A stretch of DNA of 36,089 nucleotides from the NCBI GenBank assembly GCA_003241875.1, contig QBLU01000038.1, positions 1 to 36,089 of the forward strand. Reading direction: 5' to 3'. Made by a program: the position numbers and the translations under genes. The notes under the pieces are model-generated. The model was not told the origin of the DNA. It saw only the letters and a list, made by a program, of their open reading frames with translations, and did no database searches. This document shows, piece by piece, positions 7,051 to 15,425 of this stretch (position 1 is its first letter; each line of letters opens with the position of its first letter). Origin of the DNA: Alphaproteobacteria bacterium. GTDB lineage: Bacteria; Pseudomonadota; Alphaproteobacteria; Sphingomonadales; Sphingomonadaceae.

Positions 7051-7800
7051 ATGGTACAGGTTTCGGCGGTGGAGGCGATGACGGCGCGGGTGACCGGTGC
7101 CGTGCGCAGCGCCGCCGCGCGCACCGGCGTCGATTTTTCCTATCTGATGGCGCAGGCGCGGGTTGAATCGGGGCTGAACCCGGCCGCCAGGGCCAGGACA
7201 TCGAGCGCCAGCGGCCTGTTCCAGTTCACCGCCGCGACCTGGCTCGAAACCGTCCGCAAGCATGGCGCCGAGCATGGCCTCGGCTGGGCCGCCGACGCCA
7301 TCGGCGCCGGGGTGGCCGGCGCCGGCAGCGCGGCGCGCGCGACCATCCTGTCGCTGCGCGACAACGCCGATGCCGCGGCGCTGATGGCGGGGGAATTCGC
7401 CGCCGACAATGGCGCCGCGCTTGCCACCAAACTGCAGCGCGCCGTCGGGGCGACCGATCTGTACATGGCGCATTTCCTCGGGGCCGGCGGCGCCACCCGG
7501 TTCCTGAAAACACTGCAGAGCGCGCCCGAGACAGCGGCTGCGGCGCTGTTCCCAGCGGCGGCCGCGGCGAACCGCTCGGCGTTCTATGCCCGCGATGGCG
7601 CGGCGCGGTCGGTGGCGGACGTCTATGCGCGCTTTGCGGCGAAACTCGGCGCCGGCGACAGCCCGGCGCCGCCGGCGAGCCCGCCGCCATCCCGGCCGGC
7701 GCAGTTCGGCAGCGCCTTGCCGGTGAGCGGCAACGCCTTGCCGGTTGCCGCCGACCGGGCGCGGCTTGCCTATCTGCTGCTGGCGGAGCTCGGCGCCTGA
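7051..7800 (+). CDS. Flagellar SLT-domain lytic transglycosylase (FlgJ-like role)
   Basis: 249 residues with a lysozyme-like SLT fold near the N-terminus: FSYLMAQARVESGLNP carries the catalytic glutamate (RVES), followed by SSASGLFQFTAATWLETV and YMAHFLGAGGATRFL. The C-terminus is a Pro/Ala-rich linker. It should open the peptidoglycan for the rod, the job of the muramidase domain of FlgJ in gammaproteobacteria; no FlgJ rod-scaffold domain is fused here. No clear signal peptide is seen, so export through the flagellar apparatus is possible. The start was fixed by the sigma-54 promoter. Its stop overlaps the flhA ATG (TGATG). Confidence 0.82.
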   Translation: MVQVSAVEAMTARVTGAVRSAAARTGVDFSYLMAQARVESGLNPAARARTSSASGLFQFTAATWLETVRKHGAEHGLGWAADAIGAGVAGAGSAARATILSLRDNADAAALMAGEFAADNGAALATKLQRAVGATDLYMAHFLGAGGATRFLKTLQSAPETAAAALFPAAAAANRSAFYARDGAARSVADVYARFAAKLGAGDSPAPPASPPPSRPAQFGSALPVSGNALPVAADRARLAYLLLAELGA

Positions 7801-9875
7801 TGGCCGGCATTGCCCTTTCGCTGCGCCGTGCCGATCCGCGGGCCGCGCTGCTGCCCGCTGCCATCCTGATGCTGGTGCTGCTGATGGTGGTGCCGGTGCC
7901 GGCGGTGCTTCTCGACGGCTTCTTCATTCTCAACATCGCCATTTCGCTGATCGTGCTGATGGTCGCCATCAACACGAGGAAGCCACTGGATTTCTCCGCC
8001 TTCCCGACGGTGCTGCTGTTCGCCACCTTGCTCCGGCTGTCGCTCAACGTCGCCTCGACCCGCGTCGTCCTCGTCCATGGCCATGAAGGCACCGCGGCCG
8101 CCGGTCATGTCATCGAGGCGTTCGGCGCCTTCCTCGTCGGCGGCGATTACGTCGTCGGCATCTTCGTCTTTGCCGTGCTGATGATCATCAACCTCGTTGT
8201 CATCACCAAGGGCGCCGGGCGGGTGTCGGAGGTGGCGGCGCGCTTCACCCTCGACGCGCTGCCCGGCAAGCAGATGGCCATCGACGCCGATCTCAACGCC
8301 GGGCTGCTGACCGCCGACGAAGCCCGAAAGCGTCGGCTGGAGGTCACCACCGAGGCGGATTTCCACGGCAGCATGGATGGCGCGTCGAAATTCGTGAAGG
8401 GCGATGCCGTCGCCGGCGTGCTGATCCTCGCCATCAACATCATCGGTGGGCTGATCCTCGGCACCGTCCAGCACGGGCTCGGCATCGGCGAAGCGGCGCG
8501 GGTCTATCTCCTCCTCGCCATCGGCGACGGCCTCGTTGCCCAGGTGCCGGCGCTGCTGCTGTCGATCGCCGCCGCCATGGTGGTGACGCGGGTCGGGTCC
8601 GAGCTCGACCTTGCCGGCCAGGTTACCAGCCAGTTCGCGCAAAGCGCCAGCTGGGCGCCCGTGGCGGTCATCCTGGCGCTGCTCGCGGCGCTGCCGGGGA
8701 TGCCGCATCTCGTTATCCTCGCCACCGCCGCCGGGGCCGGCTGGATCGCCTGGAAATTGCGCAAGCCCATCACGGCAGCCGCTGTCGCCGAGGCGCCGGC
8801 CCCGACCGCCACCATCGAATGGTCCGAAGTTTCGGACGTCGCGCCCGCCAGCCTCGACATCGGTTTCGGGCTGGTACCGCTGGTCGACGAGGCGCGCGGC
8901 GCGCTGCTGATGGCGCGGATCACCGGCGTGCGGCGGCAATTGTCGAAGCAGCTGGGTTTTGTCCTGCCCCCCGTCCGTGTCCGCGACGACCTGGCGCTGG
9001 CGCCGTTCGCCTATCGCATCGCCATCGCCGGCGTGACGGTGGGGGAGGACCTCGCCTTCCCCGACGATGCGCTGGCGATCGAGGCCGGTCCGGTCGAAGC
9101 CGAGATTCCCGGCCGTCCGGTGCGCGACCCGGCGTTCGGCCTGCCGGCGCGCTGGATCGACCCGGCCGAAGCCGATCTCGCCACCGCCGCCGGCTATACC
9201 GTCGTCGATGCGGCGTCGGTGATCGGCACCCATCTCAATCACCTGCTGTCGAGCCACGCCCATCGCCTGATCGGCCAGGACGAGGTCCAGGCGATGCTCG
9301 ACACGCTGGCGGATACGGCGCCGGCGCTGGCGGCCGGCCTCGTCCCCAAGCTGATGCCGCTGGCGACCGTCACCGCGGTCATCCAGCGGCTGGTCGAGGA
9401 AGCCGTGTCGGTCCGCGACACCCGCACCATCATCGCCGCGCTGATCGCCCATGCCGCGCGCTCCCCCGACCCGGCGGAACTGACCGAACTGGTGCGCCCG
9501 GCGCTGGGCGCGGCGATCGTCCAGACGCTGGCCGGCCTGCGCGAGGCCGTCGCCGCCATTGCCATCGATCCGGCGCTCGAAAACCTGCTCGCCGGCGCGG
9601 TGCGGGCGGCGCCGGGCTCGGCCTGGCCGTTCGGTCCGGAGCTGGGGCAGCGCGTCGGAGAAGCCATCGGCGCGGCGGCGGAGGGCCTGATGGCCGACAA
9701 CCGCCGCTTTGCCATCGTCACCACGCCGATCGTGCGCCGGCCGTTGTGGGCGCTGCTGCGCGTCCGCCTGCCGCAGCCGGTCGTGCTGTCGTTCACCGAA
9801 ATCCCCGACGATCGCACCGTCGATGTCGTCGCCGTTGTCGGCGGCGCGACCGTCCCCGACCTGCAAGGAGCCTGA
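7800..9875 (+). CDS. flhA: Flagellar export gate protein FlhA
   Basis: 691 residues, full length. Hydrophobic helices fill roughly residues 15-310 (ILMLVLLMVVPVPAVLLDGF, FFILNIAISLIVLMVAI). The FHIPEP signature is GRVSEVAARFTLDALPGKQM at about 140-159. The cytosolic domain follows, with LVPLVDEARGALLMARITGV and the C-terminal VLSFTEIPDD. FlhA forms the nonameric ring that receives chaperone-substrate complexes in the type III export apparatus. Translationally coupled to the transglycosylase by a 1-nt overlap; fliA follows. Confidence 0.98.
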   Translation: MAGIALSLRRADPRAALLPAAILMLVLLMVVPVPAVLLDGFFILNIAISLIVLMVAINTRKPLDFSAFPTVLLFATLLRLSLNVASTRVVLVHGHEGTAAAGHVIEAFGAFLVGGDYVVGIFVFAVLMIINLVVITKGAGRVSEVAARFTLDALPGKQMAIDADLNAGLLTADEARKRRLEVTTEADFHGSMDGASKFVKGDAVAGVLILAINIIGGLILGTVQHGLGIGEAARVYLLLAIGDGLVAQVPALLLSIAAAMVVTRVGSELDLAGQVTSQFAQSASWAPVAVILALLAALPGMPHLVILATAAGAGWIAWKLRKPITAAAVAEAPAPTATIEWSEVSDVAPASLDIGFGLVPLVDEARGALLMARITGVRRQLSKQLGFVLPPVRVRDDLALAPFAYRIAIAGVTVGEDLAFPDDALAIEAGPVEAEIPGRPVRDPAFGLPARWIDPAEADLATAAGYTVVDAASVIGTHLNHLLSSHAHRLIGQDEVQAMLDTLADTAPALAAGLVPKLMPLATVTAVIQRLVEEAVSVRDTRTIIAALIAHAARSPDPAELTELVRPALGAAIVQTLAGLREAVAAIAIDPALENLLAGAVRAAPGSAWPFGPELGQRVGEAIGAAAEGLMADNRRFAIVTTPIVRRPLWALLRVRLPQPVVLSFTEIPDDRTVDVVAVVGGATVPDLQGA

Positions 9876-9879
9876 CCCG

Positions 9880-10620
9880 ATGGATGCCCGCCTTGGCCAT
9901 GATCCGGCGCTTTACGCCCCGGTGCGGCTCGCCCGGACCGACCCCGAACGGCTGGTGTCGTCGCACCTAGGGCTGGTCAGGAAGATCGCCTGGCATGTCC
10001 ATGCCCGGGTATCGTCGGCGATCGATGTCGAGGACCTGGTGCAGATCGGCATGATCAGCCTGATCGAGGCGGCGCGGGCGTTTGAGGATCGCGGCCAGGC
10101 GGCGTTCGCCACCTATGCGACGGTCCGCATCCGCGGCGCGATGATCGACCAGTTGCGCAAGGGCGCGACGCTGGTCCGCTCGGCGATGCGGCGGCGCCGC
10201 GAATGGGGGGCGGTGCGGGCCAGCCTGGAGGGGTTGCTCGGTCGTGCCGCGACCGATGCGGAAATGGCCGAAAAGCTCGAGCTGACGCTGGAGGCCTATC
10301 GATCGGCGATGGCGGCGACCCAGGCGGTCCACACCGAATCGATCGACGATGTCTATTCGGATCACAGCGACTGGTTCGCCGACGATACCCCCGATGCCCA
10401 TGACCAGTTGGCATCGAAATCGATGCACGCGGCGATTTCGGGCGCCGTCGCGACCTTGCCCGAACGCGAGGCGATGGTGCTGCAGCTGTATTTTGTCGAG
10501 GAGCTCAACCTCGAGGAGATCGGCCAGGTGCTCGGCGTCGGCGCGGCGCGGGTCTGCCAGATCAAGAAGGCGGCGCTCGGCAAGCTGCGCGGCAAGCTCG
10601 GCGGCTGGGACGATGATTGA
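9880..10620 (+). CDS. fliA: Flagellar sigma factor FliA (sigma-28)
   Basis: 246 residues. Region 2: HLGLVRKIAWHVHARV, DVEDLVQIGMISLIEAARAF and FATYATVRIRGAMIDQLRK. Region 3: EWGAVRASLEGLLGRAATDA. Region 4 helix-turn-helix: LPEREAMVLQLYFVEELNL and EEIGQVLGVGAARVCQIKKA. Directs transcription of late flagellar genes (flagellin, chemotaxis) from GCCGATAA-type promoters. The ATG at 9880 has an AAGGAG Shine-Dalgarno inside the flhA end; longer frames are flhA shadow. Antagonised by FlgM (6101-6400). Confidence 0.96.
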   Translation: MDARLGHDPALYAPVRLARTDPERLVSSHLGLVRKIAWHVHARVSSAIDVEDLVQIGMISLIEAARAFEDRGQAAFATYATVRIRGAMIDQLRKGATLVRSAMRRRREWGAVRASLEGLLGRAATDAEMAEKLELTLEAYRSAMAATQAVHTESIDDVYSDHSDWFADDTPDAHDQLASKSMHAAISGAVATLPEREAMVLQLYFVEELNLEEIGQVLGVGAARVCQIKKAALGKLRGKLGGWDDD

Positions 10621-10671
10621 CCGCGGGTGGCGGCTGGGGCTTTAAGGCCCGGTCTGCCCACGAGGTTTCCC

Positions 10672-11511
10672 ATGTCCGACGCCCTGCGCCCGCGCCGTTC
10701 CGCGCTCTACCTGCCGGCGAATCGCGACAGCGCCATTGCCAAGGCGCGCACGCTGCCGGCCGACTGCATCATCCTCGATCTCGAAGACGCCGTGCAGCCC
10801 GATGCCAAGGATGCGGCGCGGGACAAGGCGCTGACGGCGGCCAATGCCGGCGGCTGGGGCGATCGCGAGCTGCTGCTGCGGGTGAATGGCCTCGGCACGC
10901 CCTGGTCGGCGACGGATTTCGCCGCGGCGCGGGCAGGGGGCTTTGCCGCCATCGTGGTGCCCAAGGTCGACAGCGCGGCGATGGCGGCGGCGGCCGTGGC
11001 GGCGGCGGGCGATACCCCGATCTGGGCGATGATCGAGACGCCGCGCGGGGTCATCGACGCGCCGGGCATCGCCGCGGTGCCGGGCGTCGGCGCGCTGCTC
11101 GCCGGCATGGCCGACCTCGCCAAGGATCTCCAAGCCCGCCCCGACGCGGCGCGGACGCCGCTGCTCTACAGCCTGTCGGCGATCGTGCTGGCGGCGCGGG
11201 CGGCCGGAAAACAGGCGTTCGACGGGGTGTTCACCGATATCCAGGACGCCGCCGGCTTCGAGGCCGAGGCGCGCCAGGGGCTGATGCTCGGCTTCGACGG
11301 CAAGTCGCTCATCCATCCGTCGCAGGTCGAACCGTGCAACCGGGTGTTTTCACCCAGCGCCGCGGACATTGCCGAGGCCGAGGGGCTGATCGCCGCCTAT
11401 GAGGCCGGGCTGGCCACCGGGGCGGGGGTGACGACGTTCAGGGGCAAGATGGTCGAGGTGCTGCACGTTGCCGAGGCACGGCGCGTGCTGGCGCTTCAGG
11501 CGCCGGCATAG
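10672..11511 (+). CDS. HpcH/HpaI-type CoA ester lyase (CitE-like)
   Basis: 279 residues. SALYLPANRDSAIAKARTL and DCIILDLEDAVQPDAKDAA are the CitE/Mcl N-terminal signature; VPKVDSA, IETPRGVID and a later acidic metal-site motif (GMADLAKDL) follow, ending GFDGKSLIHPSQVEPCN. The family cleaves or condenses beta-hydroxyacyl-CoA esters (malyl-CoA, methylmalyl-CoA, citramalyl-CoA) with Mg2+. It stands alone, without citrate lyase subunits, so a CoA-linked role is more likely than citrate lyase. Start taken at the ATG matching the family N-terminus. Its 3' end overlaps the convergent epimerase gene by 16 bp. Confidence 0.88.
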   Translation: MSDALRPRRSALYLPANRDSAIAKARTLPADCIILDLEDAVQPDAKDAARDKALTAANAGGWGDRELLLRVNGLGTPWSATDFAAARAGGFAAIVVPKVDSAAMAAAAVAAAGDTPIWAMIETPRGVIDAPGIAAVPGVGALLAGMADLAKDLQARPDAARTPLLYSLSAIVLAARAAGKQAFDGVFTDIQDAAGFEAEARQGLMLGFDGKSLIHPSQVEPCNRVFSPSAADIAEAEGLIAAYEAGLATGAGVTTFRGKMVEVLHVAEARRVLALQAPA

Positions 11512-12491
11512 TCCCGGTACCAGTCGACGAACGCCGGCACGCCGACGGCGAGCGGCGTCGCCGGAGCATAGCCGAGGTCGCGCCGCGCCGGGCCGATATC
11601 GGCCCACGTCGCGGTGACGTCGCCGGGCTGCATCGGCTGCAGGTCGAGAACCGGCGTAGTGCCGCAGGCGTTGCCGATCAGCTCGACGAGCGCGCCCAAT
11701 TGCTCGGGCTGGTCGTTGCCGAGGTTGTAGACCGCGTGCGGGCTGAGATAACCGCCGGGTTTCTCGCTGTCGTCATCGGCCGGCGGCCGGTCGAGCGCGG
11801 CGAGGACGCCGGCGACGATGTCGTCGATATAGGTGAAATCGCGCTGCATCGCGCCGCCGTTGTACAGCGGCAGCGCCTCGCCGCGCAGCACCCGCTCGGT
11901 AAAGCGCCACAGCGCCATGTCGGGCCGGCCCCAGGGACCGTAGACGGTAAAGAAGCGCAGGCCGGTCATCGGCACGCGATAAAGATGGGCATAGCTTTCG
12001 CTCATCAGCTCGTTGGCGCGCTTGGTGGCGGCGTAGAAGGACACCGGCCGATCGGCGCGGTCGGCGACCGACAGCGGCAGCTTTGCGGCATCGCCATAGA
12101 CCGACGACGACGACGCATAGACGAGATGGGCGACACGCTGGGTGCGCGCCAGTTCTAGAATTTCGAGCTGGCCGACGAGGTTGCTATGGGCATAGGCCCG
12201 CGGCGCCTCGATCGAATAGCGGACGCCGGCCTGGGCACCGAGATGGACGATGGCGGTGATCGCGGTGCCATCGATGGCAGCGGCGAGCGCGGCCTGGTCG
12301 GCAAAGTCTGCAGCGACGAAACGGAAGGCCGGGTGCGCCCCGATCAGTCGCGCGATGCGGACGTGCTTCAGCGCTACCGGGTAATAGGCATTGAGGTTGT
12401 CGATGCCGATCACCTGCTGACCGCGGGCGAGCAGGGCGCGGGCGACATGGGCCCCGATGAAGCCGGCGGCGCCGGTCACCAATATCGTCAT
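11496..12491 (-). CDS. NAD-dependent epimerase, UDP-glucuronate 4-epimerase type
   Basis: 331 residues, an extended SDR. Rossmann motif TGAAGFIGAHVARALL at the N-terminus, DNLNAYYPVALKHVRIARL as in UDP-GlcA 4-epimerases, catalytic YAATK (SFYAATKRANELMSESYA), then YGPWGRPDMALWRFTERVL and MQRDFTYIDDIVAGV. Converts UDP-glucuronate to UDP-galacturonate in related capsule loci; the exact substrate is an inference. I took the ATG at 12491 (MTILVTG), since the upstream frame adds no conserved residues. Divergent from the 12620 glycan gene, probably serving the same surface polysaccharide. Confidence 0.9.
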   Translation of the reverse strand: MTILVTGAAGFIGAHVARALLARGQQVIGIDNLNAYYPVALKHVRIARLIGAHPAFRFVAADFADQAALAAAIDGTAITAIVHLGAQAGVRYSIEAPRAYAHSNLVGQLEILELARTQRVAHLVYASSSSVYGDAAKLPLSVADRADRPVSFYAATKRANELMSESYAHLYRVPMTGLRFFTVYGPWGRPDMALWRFTERVLRGEALPLYNGGAMQRDFTYIDDIVAGVLAALDRPPADDDSEKPGGYLSPHAVYNLGNDQPEQLGALVELIGNACGTTPVLDLQPMQPGDVTATWADIGPARRDLGYAPATPLAVGVPAFVDWYRDYAGA

Positions 12492-12619
12492 GCTGGCGGT
12501 CCCACTCCAAACGCGTTGCCTCCCCCTTGCTTTCAAATCCCGTTCGCGGCTAGGGGAATATCGGGTCGAAGGCGTATAACAGCCTCAGCTGCGTACAAAG
12601 GATAGCCTGCCCCTTGTCC

Positions 12620-13666
12620 ATGCCGACCCTCTCCGCGGTCACGGCGATCCTCTCCCTGCTGATCGCTTTGCTCGTCGGGTTTTTCGCCCGTCCGCTCGGT
12701 GAAGCGCTGTTGTTGCTGGATTTTCCCGATACCGACGGCGGCCGCAAGCGCCACGCGACCGTGACCCCGCTGGTGGGCGGGCTGGCCGTGGCGATCGCCA
12801 TCGTCGGCGGTGCCTGGTTGTCGGCCGTCATCGTTCCCGAGGCAGCGCCGGCGCTGCACCTGGGCTGGCTGGCGGGCTCCGTTGCCGTCATGTTTGCCAT
12901 CGGCATCGCCGATGATCGCTTTCACCTGTCGCCGATCCTGCGCCTCGGCGCGGCGCTGACCGTGCTGCTGCTGGTGATCAGCGAGGCACCGGATTTCAGC
13001 CTGGCATTCCTGCGCTTTTCGGGGACGGGCGAGACCTGGCTGCTCGGCCGGCTGGGAGATGCCTTCACGCTGCTGTGCCTTGTCGGCCTGCTGAATGCCG
13101 TCAACATGGCCGATGGCAAGAACGGCATTGTCACCGGTATGGGGTTGATCTGGGCGGTCATCCTGGCCCTGCACGCGCCCTCGGCGATGCTGCCGGTGCT
13201 GGCGGCGGCGGCGGTCGCGCTGGCGGTGATCTGGGGCTTCAACATGGCCGGCAAGTTGTTCCTGGGCGACGCCGGCAGCTATGCCATATCGGCGTTCTTC
13301 GGGCTCGCGGCGGTCTATGTCTACAACCATGATTTCGAGGTGATGCGCGCCGACGACGTCGCCGTGCTGTTCGCCATCCCGGTGTTCGACACGGTGCGAT
13401 TGATGGTGGTGCGCGTGGCGCACCGGCGCTCGCCGTTCGAGGGCGATCGCAACCACCTCCATCACCACCTGTACGCCAGCATCGGCTGGCCGCGTGGGCT
13501 GTGGATCTATCTGGCGCTGGTGGCGGTGCCCAATGCCGGCGCCGTACTGCTGCCGGGCACGGGGCTGGCGTGGCTGGTCGTCTCGTTCGTCGCTTATTGC
13601 GGCGTCATGTGGGTGACCCGCTTCAGCGCCGCCCAGGCCGAAGCCGCCGCCCGCCCGGCGGAATGA
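12620..13666 (+). CDS. MraY/WecA-family undecaprenyl-phosphate sugar-phosphate transferase
   Basis: 348 residues with about ten hydrophobic helices. Family motifs in order: DFPDTDGGRKRHATVTPLVG near residue 33, the IADDR catalytic Asp loop, NAVNMADGKNG (about residues 157-167), LGDAGSYAISAFFG, and HRRSPFEGDRNHLHHHLYA, the WecA-type histidine motif. Transfers a sugar-1-phosphate from a UDP-sugar to undecaprenyl phosphate at the inner membrane, starting a surface glycan. A TTG at 12614, better spaced from AAAGGA (12597-12602), is an alternative start two codons earlier. Likely the initiating enzyme of the polysaccharide locus here. Confidence 0.9.
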   Translation: MPTLSAVTAILSLLIALLVGFFARPLGEALLLLDFPDTDGGRKRHATVTPLVGGLAVAIAIVGGAWLSAVIVPEAAPALHLGWLAGSVAVMFAIGIADDRFHLSPILRLGAALTVLLLVISEAPDFSLAFLRFSGTGETWLLGRLGDAFTLLCLVGLLNAVNMADGKNGIVTGMGLIWAVILALHAPSAMLPVLAAAAVALAVIWGFNMAGKLFLGDAGSYAISAFFGLAAVYVYNHDFEVMRADDVAVLFAIPVFDTVRLMVVRVAHRRSPFEGDRNHLHHHLYASIGWPRGLWIYLALVAVPNAGAVLLPGTGLAWLVVSFVAYCGVMWVTRFSAAQAEAAARPAE

Positions 13667-13727
13667 CGCAACACGCTTTTTATATTGCCGCCGCCGCCGC
13701 GCTGACCTAGGTCGCATGGCTTCGCAT

Positions 13728-13802
13728 TGGGGCGTCGCCAAGTGGTAAGGCACCGGTTTTTGGTACCGGCATCCGCAGGTTCGAATCCTGCCGCCCCAGC
13801 CA
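13728..13802 (+). tRNA. tRNA-Gln (anticodon UUG)
   Basis: Acceptor TGGGGCG (13728-13734) pairs with CGCCCCA (13792-13798), followed by discriminator G and an encoded CCA (13800-13802). Anticodon stem CCGGT/ACCGG encloses the loop TTTTGGT with anticodon TTG at 13760-13762. The T arm GCAGG-TTCGAAT-CCTGC is complete. Close to the E. coli glnU pattern. Confidence 0.96.
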
Positions 13803-13844
13803 ATTCCCTCGCCAGAGGGTTCGCGGCGATATAAGTCAAGGAGT

Positions 13845-13874
13845 TAGCCAGCATTTATGTTGGCTGGGGCGGCA
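13845..13874. repeat. Inverted copy of the tRNA-Gln 3' end
   Basis: TTGGCTGGGGCGGCA (13860-13874) is the exact reverse complement of 13789-13803 (end of the T stem, acceptor strand and CCA of tRNA-Gln plus the next base). The 56 bp between include a second small hairpin, AGCCAGC/GTTGGCT (from 13845). It may be a relic attachment site or a transcript-end hairpin. No gene is seen between 13803 and 13962. Confidence 0.6.
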
Positions 13875-13962
13875 CTTTAGCCAGTCACTGTAACCGGTGG
13901 GTGTAGCCACAGCCATGCCAACGATCATGTCAGATTGCATGCTCAACTGTTACTCGGACACC

Positions 13963-15183
13963 TTACCTGGTGATATCCGACAGATGCCCATGTTCGGCCC
14001 ATATCTCCCTGGGTGCTGGGTGGCTTATGAATCCTGCCGGACTGGCCGATGCGCCATAGGCGCCGCTGGCGTGAATGGCGATTACATCGCCTTCGGCAAT
14101 TGGCGGCAGCATGGCACCCGTCGCCAACTTGTCGATTGAGGTGCAAAGCGGCCCGTGCAGGTTGACGACTTCGGTTGGCTCGCCGCCACCGACCCGGTGC
14201 AGCATATAGTTGCGGCGCAAGACCATGCCGAATTGCCCAGTTGCAGCGAGATGCGCGTTCAGCCCGCCATCACAAAGCGCAATCCGGGACCCGCGGGAGG
14301 TCTTGGTTCGCACCACCCGGGTCAGAAATACCCCGGCTTCGCCCACCAGGTGCCGGCCGAGTTCCAGAACGAGTTCGGTCGCGCCAAACCGGGGGTCAGC
14401 TCGCAAAGCATCGAGATCAGGCGAAATTGCGGCGGAAACGGCGGCCGTGTCGAGGTGCGTATCGCCGGCGTGGTAGGGAATGCCGAGACCCGATCCGAAC
14501 ACCAGCCGTTCGGGTGTCATGTCCAGCGCCACGCAGAATTGCTGGAAACAGGCAATAAAGATGCGCCAGTTTTCGGCAATCGCGTCGGGTCGCAGCGACT
14601 GGGTGCCCGAATAGATATGCAGGCCGGAAATCCGCAAGCCGGGCAGGGCGGCGATGTGGCGCAAGGCTGCTTCCGCGACTTCGACATCAATGCCGAAGGG
14701 ACTGCAGCGCCCGGCCATCTGGTCGCCGAACCCCTTGGGCACCCGGTCGGGCGCCAGACGGACTAGGACGCGTTGCTGAACGCCTGCAGCGATGGCCAGC
14801 CGATTTGCGAGGTCTGCCTCGTCCAGGCTTTCCAGCACGATATCGCCAATCCCCGCGGCGATGGCTTCGGCAATTTCGGCTTCACGCTTGGCCGGGCCGG
14901 TGAAGCTGAGGTCCGCAGCCGACCATCCGTTTGCCAGGGCCAGTCGCACTTCGCCGAGCGACGATACATCGAGCATAGGTACGCGCCCGAGCAGCCAGCG
15001 CAGCAGCACCGGGTTGGGGTTTGCCTTCATCGCATAGCTGAGCTTGAACCAGCGCCCGAAATCAATGCCCAGACGCGCCAGCCGGGCCTCGATGCGATCA
15101 GCAGAGTAAAGGTACGCCGGCGTGCCGAAGCGCTCGGACGCTGCCGCCAGCAGGGGGTCGAGCTCAGGCCAGGGTTGCCGCAT
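13963..15183 (-). CDS. Fold-type III PLP decarboxylase (exosortase/EPS-type)
   Basis: 406 residues. The alanine-racemase-like barrel starts at FGTPAYLYSADRIEARL; Lys53 in LSYAMKANPNPVLL is the PLP Schiff-base lysine. GSGLGIPYHAG binds phosphate, ELGRHLVGEAG matches the family's EPGR region, Cys347 in HGPLCTSIDKL is the active-site cysteine of the dimer partner, and SGAYGASASPAGFISHP closes it. Similar to diaminopimelate/ornithine-type decarboxylases and to the pyridoxal-dependent decarboxylase of exosortase-A loci. Start taken at the ATG overlapping the acyl carrier gene by 20 nt; a longer frame has no conserved sequence. Substrate unknown: a free amino acid or one loaded on the carrier protein. 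Confidence 0.88.
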   Translation of the reverse strand: MRQPWPELDPLLAAASERFGTPAYLYSADRIEARLARLGIDFGRWFKLSYAMKANPNPVLLRWLLGRVPMLDVSSLGEVRLALANGWSAADLSFTGPAKREAEIAEAIAAGIGDIVLESLDEADLANRLAIAAGVQQRVLVRLAPDRVPKGFGDQMAGRCSPFGIDVEVAEAALRHIAALPGLRISGLHIYSGTQSLRPDAIAENWRIFIACFQQFCVALDMTPERLVFGSGLGIPYHAGDTHLDTAAVSAAISPDLDALRADPRFGATELVLELGRHLVGEAGVFLTRVVRTKTSRGSRIALCDGGLNAHLAATGQFGMVLRRNYMLHRVGGGEPTEVVNLHGPLCTSIDKLATGAMLPPIAEGDVIAIHASGAYGASASPAGFISHPAPREIWAEHGHLSDITR

Positions 15184-15412
15184 ATTCAACAATCCGTGAA
15201 ATGGTGTCGAAGTTGTCCAGCGTGACGTCTGACGGGCGGACATCCGCCCCGGTCGCGTCTTCGACAAAGGCAATAAGGCTGACCATTGCCACCGAATCCA
15301 GCAGGCCCGAACTGAACAAGGGAGATTCTGGCGTCAGCTCTTGGACAGCGACGAGGTCGTTTTGCAAATATGCGAGCAGGCTGTCCACGTTCACGGCGCG
15401 TATTACAGGCAT
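15164..15412 (-). CDS. Acyl carrier protein
   Basis: 82 residues. Ser40 in SSGLLDSVAMVSLIAFVEDA is the phosphopantetheine attachment site; flanking helices (VNVDSLLAYLQNDLVAVQ and DNFDTISRIVEYAATL) fit the four-helix carrier fold. ATG chosen at 15412, with GAGGGGG upstream. It lies 13 nt after the AMP-dependent ligase and overlaps the decarboxylase, so ligase, carrier and decarboxylase are surely co-translated. Probably carries the activated substrate made by the ligase. Confidence 0.9.
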   Translation of the reverse strand: MPVIRAVNVDSLLAYLQNDLVAVQELTPESPLFSSGLLDSVAMVSLIAFVEDATGADVRPSDVTLDNFDTISRIVEYAATLA

Positions 15413-15425
15413 CAAATTCCCCCTC

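Noticed and set aside
7770-9866. Long minus-strand open frame opposite flhA
   Set aside because: Mirror of flhA with low-complexity sequence and no recognisable domain; flhA is certain.
12517-12531. Single copy of the GTTGCCTCCCCC repeat arm upstream of the epimerase
   Set aside because: Only one short arm with no partner, so not counted as a repeat element.
12533-13753. Minus-strand open frame opposite the WecA-like gene
   Set aside because: Low-complexity Arg/Gln/His-rich product; opposite strand has all MraY/WecA motifs.
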